Of a DNA stretch of 5,350 nt, positions 1 through 5,221 are shown one piece after another. Both the position numbers and the translations under genes were made by a program. The notes under the pieces are model-generated. The model saw only the letters and a program-made list of their open reading frames with translations. It searched no databases and was not told the DNA's origin. Origin of the DNA: Lysobacteraceae bacterium (GTDB taxonomy: Bacteria > Pseudomonadota > Gammaproteobacteria > Xanthomonadales > Xanthomonadaceae); NCBI GenBank assembly GCA_028293685.1, contig JAQGOI010000287.1, forward strand, positions 1 to 5,350. The letters are read 5' to 3'. Position 1 is the first letter of the stretch; each line of letters starts with the position of its first letter.

Positions 1-1
1 T

Positions 2-583
2 CCGCAACGGGCCGAGTACCACCCGGAGGTCGATACCGGCGTCCATGTCGAACTGGTGTGCGACATGGCCGCGCGCCTGGCAAGCGGTGACAGCGTGATC
101 GGGTTCGCGGCGTTGACGCACGATCTGGGAAAAGCACTGACGCCGGTCGACGTGCTGCCAAAACACATCGGCCACGAAAGCGCTGGCGTCGCTCCGCTGC
201 GCGCGCTCTGCGAGCGGCTGAAGATACCGGTCGCGCACCGCCAGATCGCCGAGCTGGCCTGCCGCGAACACCTCAACGTGCATCGGTTGTTCGAGCTGCG
301 CGACAGCACCGTGCATGACCTCATCGCGCGCAGCGACGGCTTCCGGCAGCCGGCCCGCATCGCGCAACTTGCGCTGGTGTGCGAGGCCGACAAGCGCGGT
401 CGCGCCGGATTGTCCGAATGCGCCTATCCGCAGCGTCCGGAACTGCTGCGCCTGCACGCGGCGGCACTGGCTGTGCGCGCCGGCGATGTCGCGGCTGCAG
501 GCGTTGAGGGCCCGGCCCTGGGTGCCGCGCTGCGCGGCGCCCGCATCGACGCAATCGCCGCCGCGCGCGCTGCGCCGGATTGA
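2..583 (+). CDS. cca: Multifunctional CCA protein (tRNA nucleotidyltransferase), C-terminal part, 5'-truncated by window edge
   Basis: The frame is open from base 2 and ends at TGA 581-583, giving 193 visible residues; the N-terminal nucleotidyltransferase and tRNA-binding parts lie outside the window. What is seen is the HD phosphohydrolase domain typical of gammaproteobacterial Cca: [11 protein letters not shown] at visible residues 5-15, the metal-binding HDLGK at 40-44, then KHIGHESAG (54-62) and a later REH...H stretch. The tail [13 protein letters not shown] also matches the Cca family as I know it. Known role: the enzyme adds or repairs the 3' CCA end of tRNA in the cytoplasm, and the HD domain adds phosphatase and 2',3'-cyclic phosphodiesterase activities. 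The gene converges on the DUF4242 gene with a single base between the two stop codons. The GTG at 56 is internal, because homology continues upstream of it. Confidence 0.95.
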   Translation, partial: PQRAEYHPEVDTGVHVELVCDMAARLASGDSVIGFAALTHDLGKALTPVDVLPKHIGHESAGVAPLRALCERLKIPVAHRQIAELACREHLNVHRLFELRDSTVHDLIARSDGFRQPARIAQLALVCEADKRGRAGLSECAYPQRPELLRLHAAALAVRAGDVAAAGVEGPALGAALRGARIDAIAAARAAPD

Positions 584-584
584 T

Positions 585-857
585 TCACTCGGCGGTGGTC
601 GGATCGATGCGGCTGGTCACGCGGTTGACGGCGTTGGCCGGGAAGCCGCCCTGGCGGGCATGCTCGCGCACGGTTTCCTCGTCGGGTGCGTTGTACACGC
701 AGTAGATCTTGTCCGCGGTGACATAACTTTCCTGCCATTGGATCTGCGGTCCCATTTCACGCAACACGCTGCACGATTTCTGCGAGATGGCGTGCAGGTC
801 CTCCTGGGACAGCTTGCCGGCGCCGGGGATCTCGCGTTCGATGATGAATTTCGGCAT
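585..857 (-). CDS. DUF4242 family protein (SCO4226-like, possible nickel-binding), 90 aa
   Basis: A 90-residue protein beginning MPKFIIEREIPGAGKL, with GPQIQWQESYVTADKIYCVY at 36-55, EHARQGGFPAN at 65-75 and ending IDPTTAE. This is the DUF4242 pattern as I remember it. The family includes Streptomyces SCO4226, a small ferredoxin-like-fold protein reported to bind nickel; whether this one binds metal is not shown (C29, C53 and H66 are the obvious candidate ligands). The start at 857 is chosen because the family begins here and GGAG sits 7 nt upstream; a 34-residue extension to 959 overlaps the upstream gene and looks non-coding. It is the last gene of a minus-strand group, 64 nt after the VanZ-like gene, and could be co-transcribed with it or have its own promoter. 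No signal peptide or membrane segment, so probably cytoplasmic. Biological function unknown. Confidence 0.9.
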   Translation of the reverse strand: MPKFIIEREIPGAGKLSQEDLHAISQKSCSVLREMGPQIQWQESYVTADKIYCVYNAPDEETVREHARQGGFPANAVNRVTSRIDPTTAE

Positions 858-864
858 TGCGTTT

Positions 865-868
865 CTCC
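865..868 (-). promoter_or_regulatory. Ribosome binding site of the DUF4242 gene
   Basis: On the minus strand GGAG lies 7 nt before the ATG at 857-855. It supports the short start over the upstream in-frame ATG at 959. Confidence 0.7.
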
Positions 869-869
869 G

Positions 870-886
870 CCGGTCGACAGGACCGG
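870..886 (-). other. Small hairpin in the spacer between the VanZ-like and DUF4242 genes
   Basis: CCGGTC (870-875) pairs perfectly with GACCGG (881-886) around the 5-nt loop GACAG. On the minus-strand transcript it ends just upstream of the DUF4242 Shine-Dalgarno sequence. A second, weaker dyad (CCGC 908-911 / GCGG 918-921) abuts the VanZ-like stop codon. There is no T-run, so neither is a classical terminator. A role in mRNA processing or translation is possible but unproven. Confidence 0.3.
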
Positions 887-921
887 TAGCCGACACTAAC
901 GCTGAGGCCGCGAAATTGCGG

Positions 922-1320
922 TCAGTGCCGCTGGTCGAACGTGAGCAGTACGCCGGCACAGGGCGTCAGTACGGTAAGCAACCCGGCCACCACGCCCAAG
1001 GTGTTGGCGAGCGCGTCCTGGATGTCCATCTGCCGGGTCGTGGTCAACAGCCCCTGCGCGATCTCCAACGCGACACCGAGCGCGATCAACGCCAGCCCCG
1101 ACAGCACGACCGATTTTCGCGAGAGGAACAGCTGCACCGCCGCCGCCGCGAGCAGGCAGTACGCCGTGAAGTGCTCGACCTTGTCGCCGCCGCCGGGCAC
1201 CTGCGGCAACAGGAATGCCGGCACCAGCGAGGCCACGACGACCAGTGCGATGGCCGTCCACCACAAACCCAGCCACAGCCGGGGACGCCGCAGCGGCTTC
1301 AATGCACCCGCGCCGATCAT
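922..1320 (-). CDS. VanZ-like family membrane protein, 132 aa
   Basis: A 132-residue hydrophobic protein with about four predicted membrane segments (roughly residues 15-37, 51-67, 70-90 and 104-127). The VanZ-like signature is visible: DKVEHFTAY at 46-54 after the first segment, then E86-I-A-Q89, R96, D99, D102 and N106 leading into the last segment (ALANTLGVVAG). The family is named after VanZ of enterococcal glycopeptide-resistance clusters, which confers low-level teicoplanin resistance by an unclear mechanism; most stand-alone members, including those in Gram-negatives, have no assigned function, so a resistance role should not be assumed. Its ATG (1320-1318) lies 10 nt after the methyltransferase stop codon with no clear Shine-Dalgarno sequence, which suggests translational coupling within an operon. 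It probably sits in the inner membrane. Confidence 0.85.
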   Translation of the reverse strand: MIGAGALKPLRRPRLWLGLWWTAIALVVVASLVPAFLLPQVPGGGDKVEHFTAYCLLAAAAVQLFLSRKSVVLSGLALIALGVALEIAQGLLTTTRQMDIQDALANTLGVVAGLLTVLTPCAGVLLTFDQRH

Positions 1321-1330
1321 GCGGCTGATG

Positions 1331-2524
1331 TCACAGGCGCCAGCTCAGGTCGCCGGCAAGAAATGCGGCGCCGAATTCGACGTCGCGCGCAAAGCCCATC
1401 ACCTGGAAACGTTCGCCCATCTCGCCCGGAAGCGTCAGCCGCTTGGTTTCCTGGCGCAGCCGGTAGCGGCCGGCTTCATCGGGCGCACGGGCTTCGGCTT
1501 CGGCCAGCCGCTGTTCGATACCGTTGGCGATGAGGAAACTGGCCTGCGAGCAATATCCGCTGAAGTCGAAACCGGCACCGCTGCAGGCTTCGGCGAGCGC
1601 GGTGAAATCGACGGATGCCGTCAGGTCCTGCAGGCCAGGCAGGCCATACAGGTCGTTGGTCACGTGATGTCGATAGAACGCACGCAGCGTCCCGTCATCG
1701 CGGCCGGGCTGGTAGTACGTCCGGCGGTCATGCCCGTAGTCGACGAACAGCAACGCACCGCTGCGCAATCCGCCAACCACGGCTTGGATCCAGTACGGCA
1801 GCTGCGGCAGCAACTCGGAGCGATAGCCGTCTGCCAGCGCTGCATCGAGCTGGCTTTCGACGTGGCGAACCGCTGCTGTCAGCAACGCATCCGCCGGTCT
1901 GTCGTTGCGGATGAAGTTCCCTTCGCCATCCAGCGCGACATGTTCTTCGTAGATGTCGCCATCGCGCATGCAGAAACGGGGCGTCGGCAGCGCGTCGACC
2001 ACCTCGTTGGCGAACACGACGCCATCCCACGTCGCGCCGATGGGCCCGTCGACCCATTCGACCAGGTCCAGCAACAGGGGATCGAGTTGCTGCTGCAGGC
2101 GTTGGCGCTGTCGCTGGCGCAGATCGGCGCTGGGTTCGAGGATCGCGTAGCGCGCCGGCAACGCATCCAGCGCAAGCAGCCGCTTCAGCGCGACTTCGGC
2201 AAAGGCGCCGCTGCCACCGCCGATTTCCAGGAAGTGCGAGTCGGCCCCCAGCTGCTGGAGCACGGGAGCCACGCTGTCGGCAACGCATGCTGCAAACAAG
2301 GGACCCAGCTCCGGCGCCGTGACGAAATCGCCGGCATTGCCGAACTTGATCGCTCCGGCGCTGTAATAACCCAGCCCGGGCGCGTATAGGCAAAGCTCCA
2401 TGAAGCGTGAAAACGGAATCGCGCCACCGCTTGCGAAGATCTGTTCCTGGATGACGGCGCGAAGGCGCTCGCTATGGGCGAGCGCGGTGGGATCCGGGGT
2501 CGGCAGACGGGGCATGACAGACAT
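1331..2524 (-). CDS. Class I SAM-dependent methyltransferase, MidA/NDUFAF7 (COG1565) family
   Basis: A 397-residue protein, normal length for the family. Landmarks in order: GDFVTAPELGPLFA (65-78); the SAM-binding glycine motif FLEIGGGSGAF (98-108); ILEPSADLRQRQ (128-139) with a probable acidic SAM-ribose ligand; FANEVVDALP (171-180); LFVDYGHDRRTYY (259-271); LRAFYRHH (280-287); LTASVDFTALA (301-311); and LPGEMGERFQVMGF near the C-terminus. This is the MidA/DUF185 pattern. The mitochondrial member NDUFAF7 dimethylates an arginine of complex I subunit NDUFS2; bacterial substrates are largely undefined. The start is uncertain: ATG 2524 lacks a good Shine-Dalgarno sequence, another ATG lies at 2515, and an in-frame ATG at 2578 would overlap the opposite gene's ribosome binding site. 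I prefer 2524, since residues before it look non-coding. First gene of the midA-vanZ-DUF4242 group, probably cytoplasmic. Confidence 0.92.
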   Translation of the reverse strand: MSVMPRLPTPDPTALAHSERLRAVIQEQIFASGGAIPFSRFMELCLYAPGLGYYSAGAIKFGNAGDFVTAPELGPLFAACVADSVAPVLQQLGADSHFLEIGGGSGAFAEVALKRLLALDALPARYAILEPSADLRQRQRQRLQQQLDPLLLDLVEWVDGPIGATWDGVVFANEVVDALPTPRFCMRDGDIYEEHVALDGEGNFIRNDRPADALLTAAVRHVESQLDAALADGYRSELLPQLPYWIQAVVGGLRSGALLFVDYGHDRRTYYQPGRDDGTLRAFYRHHVTNDLYGLPGLQDLTASVDFTALAEACSGAGFDFSGYCSQASFLIANGIEQRLAEAEARAPDEAGRYRLRQETKRLTLPGEMGERFQVMGFARDVEFGAAFLAGDLSWRL

Positions 2525-2582
2525 GATGCAGGGACAACGTGCAGGATAGCGGCAACGCTGCCGCACCGATGGAGCCATGCCA
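2525..2582. promoter_or_regulatory. Divergent intergenic region between methyltransferase and pteridine reductase genes, with perfect hairpin
   Basis: These 58 nt separate two divergent start codons and must contribute to expression of at least one gene. A perfect 6-bp stem, GCGGCA (2549-2554) and TGCCGC (2559-2564) with loop ACGC, lies near the centre. I see no convincing -35/-10 pair in either direction; at this length promoters for one or both genes probably extend into the coding sequence of the other. The dyad could be an operator or an mRNA hairpin just ahead of the reductase ribosome binding site. Confidence 0.35.
2571..2574 (+). promoter_or_regulatory. Ribosome binding site deciding the pteridine reductase start
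   Basis: GGAG at 2571-2574 lies only 2 nt from the ATG at 2577 but 8 nt from the ATG at 2583. Normal spacing favours 2583 as the true start, removing two residues (MP) from the longer reading. Confidence 0.6.
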
Positions 2583-3320
2583 ATGACCCCGCCCAACCCG
2601 GTCGCCCTGGTCACCGGGGGCGCACGCCGCATCGGCGCGACGATCGCGCGGCGCCTGCACGCCAGCGGCTACGACGTCGCGCTGCACTACCGTGATTCGC
2701 ATGCGGAAGCGCAAGCGCTGGCGGCGGAGCTGGAGCAGCGCCGCGCTGGCAGCGTGCTGACGCTGCAGGCGGACCTGGTCATGCTCGAGCGCCTGCCCGA
2801 CCTGGTCGCCGCGGTCGTGGCCCGATTCGGCCGGATGGATGCACTGGTCAACAACGCGTCGGCATTTTTCCCGACGCCGCTGGCAACGGCGACGGTCGCG
2901 CAATGGGACACGCTGATGGCCGCCAACGTGGCTGCGCCGTTTTTTCTCGCCCAGTCAGCCGCTCCGCACCTGCGCGCCGCGGGTGGCGCGATCGTCAACC
3001 TCGCCGATATCCACGGCGAACGGCCGCTGCGCAACCATGCGATCTACGGCGTGGGCAAGGCGGCGTTGATCCATATGACCCAGGCATTGGCGCTGGAGCT
3101 GGCGCCATCGGTCCGCGTCAATGCCGTGGCTCCCGGAGCGATCCTGTGGCCCGAGGAGGGCACGGAAGCGGCGGCGCAAAAGCGCCTGCTCGCGGCGACG
3201 CCGCTGGCACGGATGGGCACGCCGGAGGAAATCGCCGAAGCGGTGCGCTGGCTGCTGCGCGATGCGACCTACTGCACCGGCCAGGTCATACGCGTGGATG
3301 GCGGCCGACTGCTGGCGTAG
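2583..3320 (+). CDS. Pteridine reductase (PTR1/FolM-like short-chain dehydrogenase)
   Basis: A 245-residue classical-length SDR. The nucleotide-binding motif is TGGARRIG (11-18), with Arg in place of the usual glycine, as in pteridine reductases that prefer NADPH. NNASAF (90-95) follows, and the catalytic set reads D142, Y155 and K159 (in LADIHG and IYGVGKAAL). The Asp sits 13 residues before Tyr where ordinary SDRs have Ser, exactly the D181/Y194/K198 arrangement of Leishmania PTR1. Near the C-terminus VNAVAPGAILWP (179-190) and TGQVIRVDGGR (232-242) are standard SDR ends. Known reactions in this group are NADPH-dependent reduction of dihydropterins, dihydromonapterin or dihydrofolate; the substrate here is inferred. 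A FolB-FolK fusion about 1 kb away fits a pterin role. It diverges from the methyltransferase and converges with the DUF6159-like gene. Symbol left blank because FolM orthology cannot be confirmed by eye. Confidence 0.9.
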   Translation: MTPPNPVALVTGGARRIGATIARRLHASGYDVALHYRDSHAEAQALAAELEQRRAGSVLTLQADLVMLERLPDLVAAVVARFGRMDALVNNASAFFPTPLATATVAQWDTLMAANVAAPFFLAQSAAPHLRAAGGAIVNLADIHGERPLRNHAIYGVGKAALIHMTQALALELAPSVRVNAVAPGAILWPEEGTEAAAQKRLLAATPLARMGTPEEIAEAVRWLLRDATYCTGQVIRVDGGRLLA

Positions 3321-3321
3321 C

Positions 3322-3338
3322 AGCGTCCGCATGACGCT
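3322..3338. terminator. Possible bidirectional hairpin between convergent genes
   Basis: AGCGTC (3322-3327) and GACGCT (3333-3338) form a perfect 6-bp stem with the 5-nt loop CGCAT in the 26-nt gap between the pteridine reductase and DUF6159-like stop codons. The position suits a shared transcription end, but there is no T-tract on either strand and the stem is short, so intrinsic termination is uncertain. Confidence 0.35.
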
Positions 3339-3346
3339 CGCGAGAC

Positions 3347-4192
3347 TCAGACCTTGCGCTGGAACGCGTTGCCCAAGAGCACGCCATCGAACCCCGCCGG
3401 CGCGTTGCCCTCGACCGCGTAGCGGTACAGCGCGGCAGAATAAATGCCGCTGAGCGCGGACTGGATGAGGGCGATGCCGAGTACCGTGATTCCGGCGAGC
3501 ACACCGGCCGCGACAGCCAACAGCATCAGACCTTGGCTCGCCAGGCCCATGGCCAGGACGATACCCAGCGCGATCACGCCGAAGTTCAGCAGCCCAAGCA
3601 CCAGGCCCAGGCCGCCGTTGCCGATCAGGTTTTCGCCCCACGTTTTCTTCAGCAACGCCGCGCTTTCCTTGACGGCCTCGATCGGCCCAAGGTCACGCGC
3701 CACCAACACCGGTACCGTCAGGAACGTCGCCAGCGTCCAGGCGATGCCGACGAAGCCGATGACGATGCGCCCGATGAATCCCGCGCGTTGCTCGATGGCG
3801 CGCAGCAGCATGCCCACCGTCGCCGCGATCGCGGCATAACCCAGGATCTGCAACCATTTGCCGCGTGCGATGCGCAGGCCGTCGGCGACGGTTGGGTCAC
3901 CGCCGTCCAGCCGCATCATCGCCGCACCGACCAGCGCGCTGTTGAAGAAGAACGTCACGAAGTATGTCGTGAGGTAGAACGCGAACATCCAGCCGTAGAA
4001 CACCGGCGGCATGCCGTTGCCGCGATCCAGATGATCGAACAGGCCCAGCCCGAACATCGGCAACACGAAACTTGCCGCGACCAAAATGACGGCGACGGCT
4101 GACACCAGCGGAAACACCAGCAGCTCCTTGTCCGAGCGCAATACCGCCATGCTCGCCTTGGTCAATGCCCAGCTACGCGCGAACTTGCCCAT
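3347..4192 (-). CDS. Multi-pass inner-membrane protein, DUF6159-like
   Basis: A 281-residue, strongly hydrophobic protein with about six membrane segments (roughly 25-47, 64-92, 113-131, 141-166, 192-219 and 221-255). It begins MGKFARSWALTKASMAVLRSDKELLVFP, then has a soluble connector ARDLGPIEAVKESAALLKKTW at about 165-185, and ends with ALYRYAVEG...GVLLGNAF. The opening SWxLxKxSxxVLRxDKELLxFPL and the ExxxxS...LLKKTWGENLIGN region match DUF6159 membrane proteins as I remember them; no biochemical function is known for that family and I do not infer one. The start is well supported: GGAGGG (4201-4206) lies 8 nt before ATG 4192. It follows the FolB-FolK gene by 63 nt on the same strand and could be co-transcribed with it, though the spacer holds dyads that may break transcription. 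It converges with the pteridine reductase gene. Confidence 0.85.
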   Translation of the reverse strand: MGKFARSWALTKASMAVLRSDKELLVFPLVSAVAVILVAASFVLPMFGLGLFDHLDRGNGMPPVFYGWMFAFYLTTYFVTFFFNSALVGAAMMRLDGGDPTVADGLRIARGKWLQILGYAAIAATVGMLLRAIEQRAGFIGRIVIGFVGIAWTLATFLTVPVLVARDLGPIEAVKESAALLKKTWGENLIGNGGLGLVLGLLNFGVIALGIVLAMGLASQGLMLLAVAAGVLAGITVLGIALIQSALSGIYSAALYRYAVEGNAPAGFDGVLLGNAFQRKV

Positions 4193-4210
4193 GTCGTGCT
4201 CCCTCCGAAG

Positions 4211-4220
4211 ATCCGCGGAT
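4211..4220. promoter_or_regulatory. Perfect 10-bp palindrome upstream of the DUF6159-like gene
   Basis: ATCCGCGGAT is its own reverse complement and lies 4 nt upstream of the Shine-Dalgarno sequence in the 63-nt spacer after the FolB-FolK gene. It could be an operator half or part of an mRNA hairpin; a chance palindrome in GC-rich DNA is also plausible. Confidence 0.25.
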
Positions 4221-4229
4221 TATGCGCCG

Positions 4230-4244
4230 GCCGCTGCGCGCGGC
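4230..4244 (-). terminator. Weak hairpin after the FolB-FolK gene
   Basis: GCCGC (4230-4234) and GCGGC (4240-4244) form a 5-bp all-GC stem with a 5-nt loop, 11 nt past the FolB-FolK stop codon on the minus strand. No T-run follows, so at most it is a pause site or 3'-end stabiliser. Confidence 0.25.
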
Positions 4245-4255
4245 AAGCAGTGCAT

Positions 4256-5221
4256 TCAAGGCGTGAAGTCGATCGCGACCTGCGCGGGCGGAGTCGCCGA
4301 GCGTGGATGCGCCTTCCACAATTTAGCGAGTGTCATCTTGCGCAACGGGTCGACAAAATCCGGCGCCACATCGGACAGCGGCTTGAGCACGTAGGCGTGA
4401 TGCAGCTCCGGTCGCGGCAACTGGAACTCACCGGGACCTTCGAGCACCAGGTTGCCGAAATAGATGATGTCGATGTCCAGCGGGCGGTTGCTGTAGTACT
4501 CGTCGCGGCGATCGCGCCCCTGCACGATCTCCAGCGCGTGCAGCCAGTCGTTGAGTGCGAATGGATGGATGTCGCTGTCGATGATGGCAATCGCGTTGAG
4601 GAAATCGGGTCCGCTGAAGCCTTCGGCCGCCGTGCGATACACCGGCGACACCACGACTTCGCCGAAGCGCGCGCGCAACGCCGCCACGGCCCTGCGCAGG
4701 TTGTTTTCAGGATCCAGGTTGCTGCCCAGGCTCAGGTAGGCCTTGCAGGTCGCGGTCTGGAATTTCGCGGCGGGCTTCTTCTTCGCCGCGGGCCTGGCTG
4801 GTCGCGTCGCAGGCGCACGCGTGGCCGCCTCGGCGGTTGCAATGTCCACCGCGGGTGCGGGCGCGGGCGTATCGCGGCTGCGCTGGATGCTCACGCCGAC
4901 CGCGCGAGCGCCGCGCACGGCGCCGGGCTTGCTGAGCTTCAGCCGCACCTGCGACACCGGAAACTCGAGCAGGATCAGCGATGCGCAATGTTCGGCGAGG
5001 GTTTCCACCAGTGCGAACGTCGACTGCCCGACGAAGGCGATCAGGCGCTTGCTGACGGCCTTGTAATCGAGTGTGTCGGCGATGGCGTCGGTGGTCGCAG
5101 CCTTGCGGTTGTCGAAGGCCATTTCGACGTCGAACTGCAGCGGCTGGCGGACGCGACGTTCCCAGTCGTAGATGCCGATGACCGCCTCGATCTCGAGGCC
5201 TTCAATGAAGACAGTGTCCAT
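4256..5221 (-). CDS. folB/folK: FolB-FolK fusion: dihydroneopterin aldolase + 6-hydroxymethyl-7,8-dihydropterin pyrophosphokinase
   Basis: One uninterrupted frame of 321 residues. Residues 1-116 are a full FolB: MDTVFIEGLEIEAVIGIYDW, DNRKAA (37-42), and residues matching the DHNA active site, E21, Y53, E73 and K98 (in LKLSKPGAV). Residues about 117-158 are a low-complexity Ala/Pro/Arg/Lys linker including RPARPAAKKKPAAK. Residues 159-305 are a full FolK: YLSLGSNLDPENNL, VYRTAAEGFSGPDFLNA, NRPLDIDIIYFG with the Mg-binding D249 and D251, and LPRPELHHAYVLKPL. FolB cleaves 7,8-dihydroneopterin to 6-hydroxymethyl-dihydropterin; FolK pyrophosphorylates that product, so the two halves catalyse consecutive folate steps in the cytoplasm. 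No Met lies between FolB M34 and FolK M296; only a GTG at V125 could restart. ATG 5221 is chosen because FolB homology starts there; an in-frame ATG at 5314 adds 31 unlikely residues. No good Shine-Dalgarno sequence is visible. Confidence 0.93.
   Translation of the reverse strand: MDTVFIEGLEIEAVIGIYDWERRVRQPLQFDVEMAFDNRKAATTDAIADTLDYKAVSKRLIAFVGQSTFALVETLAEHCASLILLEFPVSQVRLKLSKPGAVRGARAVGVSIQRSRDTPAPAPAVDIATAEAATRAPATRPARPAAKKKPAAKFQTATCKAYLSLGSNLDPENNLRRAVAALRARFGEVVVSPVYRTAAEGFSGPDFLNAIAIIDSDIHPFALNDWLHALEIVQGRDRRDEYYSNRPLDIDIIYFGNLVLEGPGEFQLPRPELHHAYVLKPLSDVAPDFVDPLRKMTLAKLWKAHPRSATPPAQVAIDFTP

Noticed and set aside
858..959. A 34-residue N-terminal extension of the DUF4242 protein.
   Set aside because: It overlaps the end of the VanZ-like gene, and the DUF4242 start at 857 has a well-placed GGAG.
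922..1320. Calling the VanZ-like gene a glycopeptide-resistance determinant.
   Set aside because: Only family-level similarity is visible, no other van genes are present, and Gram-negative VanZ-like proteins are common with unknown roles.
941..2389. A 482-codon plus-strand open frame antisense to the methyltransferase and VanZ-like genes.
   Set aside because: It lies opposite two recognisable genes and the gap between them, resembles no family I know, and long antisense frames are expected in high-GC coding DNA.
4780..4880. The repetitive GC-rich linker region as a tandem repeat or frameshift between separate folB and folK genes.
   Set aside because: The frame stays open and in phase throughout, there is no in-frame ATG near the FolK start, and the repetition is at amino-acid composition level rather than a clean DNA repeat.
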